64,000 bases of DNA from an uncultured Granulosicoccaceae bacterium (GTDB lineage: Bacteria > Pseudomonadota > Gammaproteobacteria > Granulosicoccales > Granulosicoccaceae). The notes beneath the pieces were generated by a model. The model was not told where the DNA came from and searched no databases. It saw only the letters and a list, made by a program, of their open reading frames with translations. The DNA lies in assembly GCA_938007995.1 (NCBI GenBank), contig CALLLW010000019.1, forward strand, positions 1 through 64,000, in the 5' to 3' direction. This document shows, one piece after another, positions 9,601 to 18,185 of this stretch. The stretch's first letter is position 1. The number at the start of each line of letters is the position of its first letter. The translations under genes were made by a program, and so were the position numbers.

Positions 9601-10742
9601 TTAAGGAACTCATCCTTTGATTCATATATCGTTAGCAACGGCGATAGTTCGGTTACCTCCACCTCAACCGACGAGTTAGCAGCAAGCAAATCCCAGAATT
9701 CATCGTAAATCTTTAAGTAAAGGTCAAAAGCATAGAGACCAAAGTGCATGCTTCCACAAGCAGGGTCGAGCATGCGGATTTCACGAGGATCTTTCAGTGG
9801 GCGGTGTGAAATGATAACTGGCTGATTTAGAAGCTCCTCCTGTGTGAGTTCTGCCTCAGCTTCAGAATCATCAACCTTTGGTACATCATCATCCACGCAC
9901 AGGAAGATTTCATTGGGACGCCGTGCAAGGTATTGGCAATCGTCAGCCAGACGAGTTTCTCCCTTCCGCATCTCATACCAAATGCGACCAAGAGTGTTAT
10001 CGGTGAGAAACTCCACAACGTAACGTGGAGTAAAAAACTGATTACGAACTGCTAGTTCACGGCTGTTGCGAGGAGCTTGCGAGGCATCCCGCATCGCTTT
10101 GCGCTCTTCTTTACTGTTGAAGTATTGGTAAATCCAGCCAATCGTTTCATCTTCTGCCCAAAGGTGCTGAAGATCTTGGTGATTGACTTCATCTAATACT
10201 TCCTGCAGTACAGATTCACGCGGGAATAATCTACCGTATTCACTAAACCGATCAAACAGTGCTGGCAAATCAACAGCTAATTCATCAAACACACTTTGCA
10301 AATAGCACCGATAAGCATCGCCAGTTTCACCTAACGCAGCACCTGCTAGTTGACTGTAGAGCCTGAACCCTTTGGATTGGTATCCATTTACAACGGATTC
10401 TGTGACTAAATCCCGAGCCTCTGCCATTCGCAGTGCGCAGAGTCTGTTAAGTACGGTGAATGATTGTTCGCGAACGATTCTGTCTATTAACTCTGCGTTT
10501 GTATTCTTCGTTTGCTTTGCTTCATTGGCTGCGTAATGTGAAAGCAGTTCTCGCAAAATAACAGCAGTTTGTTTTTCACCTTCAGCCATCGATGGCAATG
10601 TGTCAATTTCCGCAACACCTCCGGAATCTGGGTCCAACCCATACACATTTCTAAGCTGATCTGAAAATTCCTCCGTTAATATTCGCCTTACCGTTGTGAC
10701 GAAATTCGATAGGCGATTACGCGTTGCATCATCAAATGCCAT
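6660..10742 (-). CDS. pglX: BREX DNA adenine-N6 methyltransferase PglX
   Basis: 1360 residues, somewhat longer than the roughly 1200 of standard type 1 PglX. The SAM-binding motif I is LDPACGSMHFGLYAFDLY near residue 325 and the catalytic motif IV is NPPFG near 585, typical of gamma-class adenine methyltransferases. The first 300 residues are the BREX-specific N-terminal region, and the C-terminal half would hold target recognition. PglX methylates one adenine in a non-palindromic site to mark self DNA and is also required for blocking phage. The start codon is 5 bp after the brxC stop, so translation is coupled. The Met-His in motif I (usually Gly-His) is characteristic of one PglX subgroup rather than a defect. 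Confidence 0.95.
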   Translation of the reverse strand: MAFDDATRNRLSNFVTTVRRILTEEFSDQLRNVYGLDPDSGGVAEIDTLPSMAEGEKQTAVILRELLSHYAANEAKQTKNTNAELIDRIVREQSFTVLNRLCALRMAEARDLVTESVVNGYQSKGFRLYSQLAGAALGETGDAYRCYLQSVFDELAVDLPALFDRFSEYGRLFPRESVLQEVLDEVNHQDLQHLWAEDETIGWIYQYFNSKEERKAMRDASQAPRNSRELAVRNQFFTPRYVVEFLTDNTLGRIWYEMRKGETRLADDCQYLARRPNEIFLCVDDDVPKVDDSEAEAELTQEELLNQPVIISHRPLKDPREIRMLDPACGSMHFGLYAFDLYLKIYDEFWDLLAANSSVEVEVTELSPLLTIYESKDEFLKDVPRLIIEHNIHGIDIDPRAVQIAGLSLWLRAQRAWKSQGIASGDRPQVTRSNVVCAEPMPGDKGQLDSFCKQLHPAIAQMVVTIFEEMKLAGEAGSLLKIEQEVSELVSRAREQWLEQPADVQLQLFGETEKPQSQQLEFDLSGITDQQFFEQAEESIYEALRKYASATSEGGFRRKLFAGDAEKGFAFLDVIKKFYDLALTNPPFGHTSGNTKPFLGRMYPNSKSDLFSMSLARLVEKLHDNGLVGAITSRTGFFLKSFEKWRSELLLNSVQPTTFIDLGAGVLDAAAVETACYVCIKAKVDSTVFIKLDDIDSKEPLVLSEIINLNSGSLSQKSFCVAAESFAALPESKWLYWLPSDIWRCFVRLPSFRQAGYLACAGLQTNDDFRFIRLSWEVPRSELGSEKRWATFYKGGEYSPFYDDFHLVVNWRKEGFEIKQHTVCLGNSPSRHVVNEPYYFKSGLAYINISSCGFSPQVFPPGIVFSIQGQYVGAMTESGLALLSSSTVGEFLDIINPGRHYQAGQLQILPIPEASISESATQAAEVCVQLKFRQSSLTEESRTFQSIFLDKTRKPLEEHFADLNAFFGECRTTIRAKQNEIDEIAFNAYKIEEAGRNAINEGAAEARTNNGHLFISGLVESSSSGSRLESWWRHSLASFLVGCAFERWDCKKALRDFQTLKPLDEVPQSPVAMNSIASGNSPAVLCCGTSGPQTLFERAFSAFEQHVFANGDCSASEELDSQFPKSSFLEYLENSSKFFAEHLDRYSKSRRYAPIYWPIGTESGSYTLWFYYHRLTDQTLYKAVNDFVDPKLKATLRQLSDLRAIKDRSTSQEKELAQLTELETDLTQFKTDLLEIAAFWKPNLNDGVQITAAPLWKFFRLTKWRNKLKKTWSELESGKYDWAHLALSIWPDRVVREKCTTDRSIAIAHDLENDLWEEVEEVTESNSGKKTKKMIWKPKSLRADEIDAIIEQVKGSEWIR

Positions 10743-10747
10743 AGCGG

Positions 10748-13700
10748 TTAGCCTTTAACTGTCAGGGTGATTTCGATGTGTTGGTAAGCGTTCATCTCAT
10801 GCTGAACTGATCTGAACTTGCCTATCAGTTGCTCTAACTGCTCTACACTGTCGATTCGACTGGGAACCTCCAGTTCTCGCTTGATGGTTTTTGATACACC
10901 CTCACCGGCACCCACACTTTTTCGTTCTTGCTCTAGCCTCTCCTTGACTCTTTCCGCGACTCGAAGTTTTATCGACCCCTTTAACTTATTCGTTTTTTCG
11001 CTCAAGCTATAGGTTTGCCGGATTAAAGCTAACAATCCACTAAGATCCTCTGAATGCTGAATGGAAAATTCATCTAGCTCAGCCAATGCATTAGACTGTT
11101 CATCTGCATTGAGCTCTTTCCAGTCATATAGTCTTGTCAGATCTTCTTGCGCGGTTCTAACAGCGTTCTCGCATTCAATTGACATTTCCTTTGCAGCAGA
11201 CGCGGTTTGGGACTTTATCTCTGTGAGCGAGGTACGCATGTCTGCCGCGTGTTTAAAGAATTCGTCACTGATTATTTTTGCTTCTACCGCCCCCATCTCT
11301 TCTGAGAGCAAAGATTTAAGACTACCGGGAATGCCGGTGCTCGGTAGCGACTTTATTTCCTTAATATGCTGTTGAAGCTCACGCACTGTGCTGTCCAACC
11401 CAGCCTCAAGCTCTTTACTAACATCTTTCGCCCAACAGATGTCATCAAATAGTGGTGATTGCTCGCTGCCAAATACTTGGGGTGCTTCAGACGCATCAGA
11501 CTCTAGCAGGCCGTTGATGGCTTGAGTCAGAGCTTCAATGCGATCTCTACCGGGTAAGCCCAGATTAGTCAGCTTCTCACCCAGCGGTGCATATTGCGAT
11601 TGGTAGGCGGGGAATTTCTTGACAACCACCTTGCTGAGTTCGTCTTCCAACGGAAGTATATCTTCACCAGTAATTTCTACTAATCTACTTTGCGCTTTGG
11701 CGAGAAGCTCTGTTGACGGACGCCCTTCTCTAAGTGAAACCCCGACCTTTTTAAATGAGTTGTTTGTTCGGAGTGCTTCAATGGCTTGTTGACCATTGAC
11801 AGTGACCTCGACTCCTGAAGACCTAAGCTTGATTTCACCACCGCACAACAAAGCGGCCAGCAAATATCTGAGCGTATCTTGTGACCAGCCGAACGGATCA
11901 CTGGTAAACGTATCTATTAGTCGCTTTCCTTCGACGCTGCCATTGCGCTCTATATAGTCCCTGATACTAACCAGTGCTTTGCGATCAACGTCAATTGAGG
12001 GCGTGCCACCTTCCAGCTGTATTAAACCGAGCGGATCTTCCTCCTTGGTCATCGCTCGTAAATTGTCTTTGCGCAGGAATTTCTCAGCCAGATTGGTATT
12101 TGCCTGAATGGGTGCTTCTTTATAACGATCGAACACCTTTTCTGCGACCTTTGCCATGTGCTTCTTAGCAGCATCGTGCAGGTCTGAGCTTTCGCTGTTG
12201 ACGGCTGTTATGTCTGCACGAAAAACAAAAGAACCGGCTGTGAGGCTGTTTTTTAACGATACGCGCAGTTCCTGCTCTAGCTTTGCAGCGCGTTCCTGCT
12301 GAGAGATACAGTAGTCTTTGATTTCCTGATCAGGATCATTGCGGTATTTGGATACGATATCTCTGCAACGCGAAATTTCAGCGATTTTGTTTTCAATTTC
12401 ATCAAAGGATCTGCCCAGCAAATAGATATTGTTTTGTGATGCACGCTCTCGAGATTCATCAACCAGGTTATCTCTCGTTTCATCATACTGATCTGGCGCC
12501 ACAAACTGTACGATGGTTTGCACCGCCTCTCGCTCACCGGAGACGCTTGAAATATGGTTGCCAGCGTTGGTTTTTATTCCTGATTGAACGTTGCGAGTAT
12601 TCTCCAACCGAGTTGATGGCAATGGGCTAAATAGCTCACGTAATTGTTCACTGTGAATTTTTCGCGCTTCTATTGTACGAACCGAAAGCTCAGAGCGTTC
12701 CTTTTCAATATCGTTAAGCTTCTCGCTGAAGAAACAGAGATTGCCATCTTTCTCACCCAGCGGCACGATTGGGTCCTGGATAAGATCTTCAATCGCTTTA
12801 TCGACATCTGGTGCCCTGCCAGGCGTGTCTATGGCCGGATGCATAAGAGCTGCCACGTTGCGGTTACTGACCGGCATGTTGTTGAGAATTTGGAGTACGG
12901 CAACGGTTTTCGCGACATCTTTATGAAGATCGGAGTCTGCGAAGCGGATGTCGATGGCTTTTTCTGCTGCTTTGTGCGCTGATGGGAAAGCACGGCGAAT
13001 GTCTTTTTCCAGCGCGTCGTACAGTGTGACGGTAGTTGCCAACCAACCGACCGGGTTATTTGCTACCGGAGTTTGGTTATCCGGGCCTTCGATGAGAATG
13101 TCTTGTATTACCTTGATTGCAGATCGCAATCCGATACCACCTGTAGATTTTGCGAGCGTGCCCAACAGTTGCAATAAGATGTCGAAATGAGCGGGTAGAA
13201 ACGGATATAGGTCAATAAAAGATTGTTTATTGAAGTCTGAATCGTACGACTTTGCATCCTGTAGCTTTGTATTAGTTCGAAGCGCTTCGCCGTGGTCTGA
13301 AAATTCCTGGGCAAGCTTGGATTCGCCCTCGTTTGATTTGCTTAACAAGCGGCGGTGACAAATTTCTCGAATATCGCTGGATTCAAGTTCTATCTGAATT
13401 GGGAATCTGTCTTTGAGCTTGAATAGCTTGTCTGAGTTTAGCGCGGCGTTTGGATCATCTTCAGTCAGAGTTTGTTGCGCTGTACCAATTATCCATGCCT
13501 TGCCGCCGCCTATTTCTTTTAGGTTTTTGGCGAGTCCGTCCAGGTTGAGGATGAGATTGTCTCGGGAGCCGACGTACTGGCCAACTTCGTCAACGATAAA
13601 TATGACGTATTCTTTTCCAGATACTTCTTTTACGATATCAAGCATGTCTTCTACGCGCTTGTTCTCGAATTGAAAAAACTCGGACTCATCTGTGTTGAAT

Positions 13701-14380
13701 GACGTTGGGGTTTTAAACTCATTTGGATAAAAGTGATGTGCTAGATCAGGTACTACGCTATCTACTACTAACGGGTCATTGTGAATATCTTGCCAGTCGG
13801 TGTCATATTCTGCTTTGACTTTATTGCAAAAGTCTTCATATAGCTTGTCTTGCTGAAGCTTTCTTTCTAATGCTGCGATTTTTAAGTTGTTTGCGTACCC
13901 TGCCCATTGCAGTGTTTTAAGGAACAAAACCGACGACACGTCTGTCATGGTTGCCCCTGCTAGTTGCTCACTCGCAAGATCAAGCATGACTACGGCTGCT
14001 GGAAATTGCTTGGCTAAGGCACCCAACTGCGCCTTAGTTTGAGGTGTGAGGAGACGATCTTGCAAATGCTGCTGAAATGGCACGCCGTTGACTTGCTGCT
14101 GCTCGTCTAACGCTAACCCGAGATACTTGGTGAACGAACTCTTACCAGACCCATAGAACCCAGAGACCCAGACACCAATTTCGTTACCACTGCCGGTATC
14201 CATGGCAGTTTGCATTTTAGATATCAGATTTTCAAAATCAGCATCTATATTCTCTGTGACAATGTATTCTGAGATTTCAGCATACAAGCGATCTTCTTGC
14301 GAAGCGCTGTAGGTGATCACTTTTTCTATCGAGCGATAAATATCTTTTTGCGCATCGAATAAATCTTTAATTACTTGCAT
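10748..14380 (-). CDS. brxC: BREX P-loop ATPase BrxC (PglY family)
   Basis: 1210 residues, matching BrxC. Walker A is GFYGSGKSS at residues 74-82, and a Walker-B-like segment, VIFIVDEVGQYVG, lies near 260-272. The C-terminal 300 residues are rich in heptad-like Glu/Leu/Lys helices, consistent with coiled coil. BrxC is a large AAA+/ORC-like ATPase found in nearly all BREX types and needed for both methylation and defence. The ATG is preceded by a strong Shine-Dalgarno sequence (AAGGAG), unlike brxE and brxA, so it may be translated more efficiently. It begins 15 bp after brxB and ends 5 bp before pglX. Confidence 0.95.
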   Translation of the reverse strand: MQVIKDLFDAQKDIYRSIEKVITYSASQEDRLYAEISEYIVTENIDADFENLISKMQTAMDTGSGNEIGVWVSGFYGSGKSSFTKYLGLALDEQQQVNGVPFQQHLQDRLLTPQTKAQLGALAKQFPAAVVMLDLASEQLAGATMTDVSSVLFLKTLQWAGYANNLKIAALERKLQQDKLYEDFCNKVKAEYDTDWQDIHNDPLVVDSVVPDLAHHFYPNEFKTPTSFNTDESEFFQFENKRVEDMLDIVKEVSGKEYVIFIVDEVGQYVGSRDNLILNLDGLAKNLKEIGGGKAWIIGTAQQTLTEDDPNAALNSDKLFKLKDRFPIQIELESSDIREICHRRLLSKSNEGESKLAQEFSDHGEALRTNTKLQDAKSYDSDFNKQSFIDLYPFLPAHFDILLQLLGTLAKSTGGIGLRSAIKVIQDILIEGPDNQTPVANNPVGWLATTVTLYDALEKDIRRAFPSAHKAAEKAIDIRFADSDLHKDVAKTVAVLQILNNMPVSNRNVAALMHPAIDTPGRAPDVDKAIEDLIQDPIVPLGEKDGNLCFFSEKLNDIEKERSELSVRTIEARKIHSEQLRELFSPLPSTRLENTRNVQSGIKTNAGNHISSVSGEREAVQTIVQFVAPDQYDETRDNLVDESRERASQNNIYLLGRSFDEIENKIAEISRCRDIVSKYRNDPDQEIKDYCISQQERAAKLEQELRVSLKNSLTAGSFVFRADITAVNSESSDLHDAAKKHMAKVAEKVFDRYKEAPIQANTNLAEKFLRKDNLRAMTKEEDPLGLIQLEGGTPSIDVDRKALVSIRDYIERNGSVEGKRLIDTFTSDPFGWSQDTLRYLLAALLCGGEIKLRSSGVEVTVNGQQAIEALRTNNSFKKVGVSLREGRPSTELLAKAQSRLVEITGEDILPLEDELSKVVVKKFPAYQSQYAPLGEKLTNLGLPGRDRIEALTQAINGLLESDASEAPQVFGSEQSPLFDDICWAKDVSKELEAGLDSTVRELQQHIKEIKSLPSTGIPGSLKSLLSEEMGAVEAKIISDEFFKHAADMRTSLTEIKSQTASAAKEMSIECENAVRTAQEDLTRLYDWKELNADEQSNALAELDEFSIQHSEDLSGLLALIRQTYSLSEKTNKLKGSIKLRVAERVKERLEQERKSVGAGEGVSKTIKRELEVPSRIDSVEQLEQLIGKFRSVQHEMNAYQHIEITLTVKG

Positions 14381-14395
14381 GTTGAACTCCTTGCG

Positions 14396-14977
14396 TTAAC
14401 CACCAACGTGTACTGAACGGTAGTTACCGTCTTCTGGATAAAACCCGAGAAATTTGAGCCTGGTTTTGCCTGTACGCTCACCGGGGTAGAGGAAAACTGT
14501 AGGTGTTTGGAACTTGCCGTACAATCTGCCCTCAAGAGACCCAATGCGCAGGTAGGGGTGCAATGCTTCGAGGTCTGTGACTAGCAATAGGGCATTGTCC
14601 TTTTTGGAGATTTCCTCGAGCACTGTTTCTAACCTTTCCTGCAATGGGCCACCATCTTCTTTCACCAGAGCGTTGGTTAATGAAGCATTCGTTTTATCCC
14701 AATCCAGCGGTGCTTTCTTGTCAGCGGCGAGCCAGATTTTCCTGAGTTTTGCAGCGTTAAAAATTTCTTCGATTTCAGTTGCTATAGAAAATTGGGTTAC
14801 TTCGTAACCGGTATCGCGCAGCTTGGCTACCCAGCTTGGGGTTAAGCGCTTCACCTCCAGAATTTCCCGGGGCCTGAATACCAGGTAGTAGATGGGCTCA
14901 AAACTCGCCTGCGAGAATTCGCGACCGTCACCTACGCGGTTGAGCAGTTCGTTGAAGTTATTGGTCAGTGATGACAT
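14396..14977 (-). CDS. brxB: BREX protein BrxB (DUF1788)
   Basis: About 193 residues, the normal size of the DUF1788 family. Features seen include IYYLVFRPREILEVKRL near the N-terminus, LLVTDLEALHPYLRIGSLE and VFLYPGERTGKTRLKFLGFY close to the C-terminus, which are the most conserved blocks of BrxB. Its biochemical role is unknown, but it is required in tested BREX systems. The frame is open from a TTG at 14980; the ATG immediately after it (14977) is taken as the start. It overlaps the end of brxA by 20 bp and is followed by brxC after 15 bp. Confidence 0.93.
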   Translation of the reverse strand: MSSLTNNFNELLNRVGDGREFSQASFEPIYYLVFRPREILEVKRLTPSWVAKLRDTGYEVTQFSIATEIEEIFNAAKLRKIWLAADKKAPLDWDKTNASLTNALVKEDGGPLQERLETVLEEISKKDNALLLVTDLEALHPYLRIGSLEGRLYGKFQTPTVFLYPGERTGKTRLKFLGFYPEDGNYRSVHVGG

Positions 14978-15737
14978 CAATCAATTCCGACATGGATTTG
15001 TAAGTCCAGGATATATCTGAGATTCCGGCGGCACTTTGCACAATGAAATGGCCTTGTTTTGAAAGGTTTTGTAACTCAGCAAGTACATCGGCTCTTTCCA
15101 GACCAAATAACTCCCAATCTTCATGGGTAAGAACATGGTTATCACCAAGACCGCTCAAGTGAAGCAGATAAGCTAGCACCAGGCTCACAGTCGGCTCAAT
15201 ACGCACGACACTGATACCTACCTTTTTGCCTCCGCTGGAATCTACTAACTTAAAATCTCTGCAAGCCCCGATTAGATATGAGCTCACTCGTTTGACAGTA
15301 GTCTCCGACCAATGCTTATGTGTCAGACCATCTTGATTAGCTCGAACCACAAAGTCACGTGCGGCCTCTCTTTCAATACTGGTATTACCCGCCGCATAGC
15401 TCGGCCAATAAACTTGCCTAACAAAATCTGCCAGTATCCGATTCGCACGACACGCGAATATAAAAAAAAGCTGATTTAGTGATCGTGATTGGAGTTGAGG
15501 CGATAGAGGCTTAAGCCATTCTGCAATGGGTGGGTCTCCGACTAAAAGTCGTGGTGCAAAACACTCAGAGACAATATTGCGCAAGCGCCTGGCTGACACG
15601 TTGGGGAATTGGCCAGACTCAAGTGCGGAGTCTATTAGTTGCGATGAGGATGTATCAGGTGTCCAGATCTCAAGCAATTCCAAGGTTTCCGGTATAAGAC
15701 CGAGACCTGCCTGAAGCTGTGTTGTGTATTTACACAA
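14958..15737 (-). CDS. brxA: BREX protein BrxA (DUF1819)
   Basis: 259 residues of the DUF1819 family, recognised by the N-terminal YTTQLQAGLGLIPETLELL, followed by a helical fold with the block VSARRLRNIVSECFAPRLL. BrxA proteins are small DNA-binding helical proteins with a NusB-like fold. The only start that keeps the conserved N-terminus is a TTG at 15737, 6 bp after the brxE stop, with a poor ribosome-binding site. This suggests expression by coupling to brxE. Its end overlaps the brxB start, again suggesting coupled translation. Confidence 0.92.
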   Translation of the reverse strand: MCKYTTQLQAGLGLIPETLELLEIWTPDTSSSQLIDSALESGQFPNVSARRLRNIVSECFAPRLLVGDPPIAEWLKPLSPQLQSRSLNQLFFIFACRANRILADFVRQVYWPSYAAGNTSIEREAARDFVVRANQDGLTHKHWSETTVKRVSSYLIGACRDFKLVDSSGGKKVGISVVRIEPTVSLVLAYLLHLSGLGDNHVLTHEDWELFGLERADVLAELQNLSKQGHFIVQSAAGISDISWTYKSMSELIDVITDQ

Positions 15738-15743
15738 AGTAAG

Positions 15744-16244
15744 CTAGCCGCCCGTACCAACAAAATACGGAAAGACCTTTTTTCCTTTGGTGAAACCACA
15801 CGAATACATTTTCGCTATGCGTTGCCAACTCTCCTTTTGTTGCATATCGGATATGTTACCAGCGACTATCGGTCCCTCGGGGACACCATCTAGCTCAGCA
15901 CCTTCAATCAACTTAGAACTAGTTGCATCAGTGGATTCTAAGTGCGGCGTGATATCGCTAATGAAGTCTGAATCTTGAAGTTGCTTATGTATTTCAAGCT
16001 CAATGTCTTCAGGCAGTCGGAAAAGATGAAAGACCGACCCAACCCCTATTCGTTCGTCGTGAACCAAGGCCGCAGCTGACGAAACCCCGTTACATTTCGC
16101 GAGTAAGCTTGTTCTTGGAAACACCGGCTTGATGAATGAAGTGCTAGATTTGGAAAAGAAATCAGAGCCCCACCGATCGGTGTTTTCTTTTTCGCCAAGC
16201 TTCCCGACGAGACATCGAAGTGATGCGAGATAGGAAATGTCCAA
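15744..16244 (-). CDS. brxE: BREX protein BrxE, first gene of the operon
   Basis: 166 residues that fit the BrxE family of type 6 BREX: a leading LRCLVGKLGEKENTDRWGSDF segment, a block around FPRTSLLAKCNGVSSAAALV, then the strongly conserved HDERIGVGSVFHLFRLP. Function is unknown. The start is TTG at 16244 with a good upstream GAAGG about 9 nt away. It opens the operon, 6 bp ahead of brxA. Finding brxE ahead of a type-1-like brxABC-pglXZ-brxL set is unusual. I recognise the family from memory of its conserved pattern, so the name is slightly less sure than the other Brx genes. Confidence 0.8.
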   Translation of the reverse strand: MDISYLASLRCLVGKLGEKENTDRWGSDFFSKSSTSFIKPVFPRTSLLAKCNGVSSAAALVHDERIGVGSVFHLFRLPEDIELEIHKQLQDSDFISDITPHLESTDATSSKLIEGAELDGVPEGPIVAGNISDMQQKESWQRIAKMYSCGFTKGKKVFPYFVGTGG

Positions 16245-16957
16245 TTTAAATAACCTTCACAACTATTCGCCTACAAGTAAACAATGCGTGCGTATTCGTT
16301 AGGCGCTAATGTACATTAGGTTGCACACCAACTGTGGGAAGTTACCACAGCTTAGCACTCCTAACAATCCGAGCAAAATTCTTATCCATGCACATAATTT
16401 TAGCGAATACCCATTTGTTACAAGCACACTACAACCTTATGTAAGGATTGTAATGGACAAAAGCAGCGCAATCACAATTGCGGCAATGTCAGCAACGATG
16501 CTAAGAGTATTTTATTGATAATTTGAGTTGTTGAACCAACTACCGCAGTGATACCACGTTAATTTGTCTTAGATCATTATGGAAGAAGCAACGAACTTAC
16601 GTGACATTTTTTGACTGTATTTTCCCTGTTTGACGAATTTCATTTATAGGTTTAGGCACAAAGGCCTGTTGATCATATAAAGGGAGATTATTGGTATTAG
16701 ACTGCCCCACTGAAGACTATGAACGACAGATATCCTGCGACAATCCTGATGAATAAAATTAATAAAATTAAAATTGGCAGGCGGTAAGGTAAGACTACTT
16801 TTAGCCTGGAGACCACTTTATCAACCACACATGCAATTTCAAACAGTTGACTAACAAGCTTCAGAAAACAATAAGCAATGCTAAATTGCTACCAAATAAC
16901 GAACCCGGCATGGCGATCTCGCTCTCGCACTCGGCATCTTCGCCATACTTGTGCAAT
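16245..16957. other. Gene-poor interval between the BREX operon and the pentapeptide gene
   Basis: About 710 bp of AT-rich sequence with many stops in all frames. It should hold the BREX promoter (adjacent to brxE) and contains the 14-bp palindrome at 16306-16319. Short open frames here have no coding character. No tRNA, integrase, direct repeat or attachment-site-like sequence that would mark the island edge was seen. Confidence 0.6.
16306..16319. repeat. 14-bp perfect palindrome upstream of the BREX operon
   Basis: CTAATGTACATTAG is its own reverse complement. It lies 62 bp before the brxE start codon, where an operator would be expected, and nothing else in the gene-poor stretch beyond it competes for that role. 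No known regulator is assigned; no WYL-type BrxR gene is present beside it. A regulatory role is an inference from position and symmetry. Confidence 0.45.
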
Positions 16958-17755
16958 CTACTCTTCACACACAGGCAATGGATCAAAGCCGTCCGGGTAA
17001 CTTGTACCTTCATTACCACAGGCGCCATTTAACACAGCACCGATCAAATTAGCGCCAATCATGTGCACTCCGCTGAGATTGGCATTGGTAAGATTTGCAC
17101 CGATTAACTCCGCACCAAAGAGATGGGCAAGCGTCAGATCGGCATTACTTAAATCTGCTGCAATTAAATTTGCATCACTAAAGTTAGCTTCAGCGAGATT
17201 TGCTCCTGTTAGTTTTGCACCACCCAGAAGAGCATTGGAGAGGTCAGTACGAACAAGGCTTGCGTTACTCATATCTACACGCGACAGATTGCTTGCATTC
17301 AGTGTCGCGTCAGTCAGATCAGCACCACTCAGATCCGCATCACTCAAGTCAGCCTCACTGAACTGACTGTTCACCAGTATGGCACTTTTAAGATCAGCGC
17401 GAATCATGGTCGCACCACCCAGATTGGCATCGGTGAGATCGACACCAGCGAGTTTTATATCATTCAGCCATGCGCGGAATTGATTACTCCCGGCGCTCAG
17501 ATCAATACCGGCCAACCTGACCTGCTGTTCATTCAAATACTCAAGCGCTGACCCTTTGCCATTATTGCCGGGGGCTTTGATAGATAACAGCTGCCATGAC
17601 TCAGCTATACGTGTTTGAATCTGGCTCTGCTCAGTTTGTTGTGCTTGATGTTCTCGCCCTGCTCTTGCATCAACCAGCAACACGAGTAATACCGCAAGAC
17701 AGAGCGCAGAAAAGATCACAGCCCAGGGTTGAATGATGCGTGCCAGCTGTTGCAT
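16958..17755 (-). CDS. Membrane-anchored pentapeptide-repeat protein
   Basis: 265 residues. Residues 9-28 form one hydrophobic segment (VIFSALCLAVLLVLLV), so the protein is probably anchored in the inner membrane. From about residue 97 to 245 it is built of A(D/N)LXX pentapeptide repeats (ADLSDADLSGADLTDATL and so on), which fold as a right-handed quadrilateral beta-helix. A short non-repeat tail with two Cys residues (ACGNEG, PVCEE) ends it and might form a disulfide. Some pentapeptide proteins mimic DNA and protect gyrase, but membrane-anchored ones have unknown roles and nothing here points to gyrase. It is monocistronic and not part of the BREX operon. Confidence 0.85.
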   Translation of the reverse strand: MQQLARIIQPWAVIFSALCLAVLLVLLVDARAGREHQAQQTEQSQIQTRIAESWQLLSIKAPGNNGKGSALEYLNEQQVRLAGIDLSAGSNQFRAWLNDIKLAGVDLTDANLGGATMIRADLKSAILVNSQFSEADLSDADLSGADLTDATLNASNLSRVDMSNASLVRTDLSNALLGGAKLTGANLAEANFSDANLIAADLSNADLTLAHLFGAELIGANLTNANLSGVHMIGANLIGAVLNGACGNEGTSYPDGFDPLPVCEE

Positions 17756-18151
17756 GTTCAGGTTTCCAAAGCGATGAAGCAGTGGCCATTGCTATGATTC
17801 TATTGCAGCTCTGCTTGTGAGGTTTAAGTGTTTGTTGAAAAAATTGGCAACGGCCAATATACAATCGAGAAACTTGTATTCAAACGTAAAACACAGCTTA
17901 AGTATGATTAACCAGCATCTCAAGCGGGCCATCACTCCAACTGATTTATCACTCTCTCAAACCAACCAGTGTAGATTCTCAATATACTATTCAGAAATGC
18001 CAGATTCCAACGCGCTCAGATTGTGACCGAAGTACCCGGCAGTAGTTCTTCAATCCAACGCCACGATGCAGGCTTGTCATATCACCCTACGGTATACGCC
18101 AGAACCCAATAGCGGGCGGCGCACTCCTCTGGCGACAAAGATCACAGATAC

Positions 18152-18175
18152 AAAAAAGGACGCCCGGAGGCGTCC
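18152..18175 (-). terminator. Rho-independent terminator after tRNA-Met
   Basis: A 7-bp GC-rich stem (GGACGCC pairing with GGCGTCC, 18158-18164 and 18169-18175) with a 4-base loop is followed on the minus strand by a run of six T (18157-18152). It lies 10 bp downstream of the tRNA 3' end and ends its transcript. Confidence 0.9.
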
Positions 18176-18185
18176 TTTATTTGTA

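Noticed and set aside
16245-16957. Integrase or attachment site marking the edge of the defence island
   Set aside because: No integrase gene, no tRNA at this edge and no direct repeat was found; tRNA-Met lies 1.2 kb further, beyond a pentapeptide gene, without a duplicated 3' end seen.
17061-17460. Regular 15-bp periodicity that looks like a repeat or CRISPR-like array
   Set aside because: It is the coding periodicity of the pentapeptide-repeat protein, with no spacers or identical repeats.
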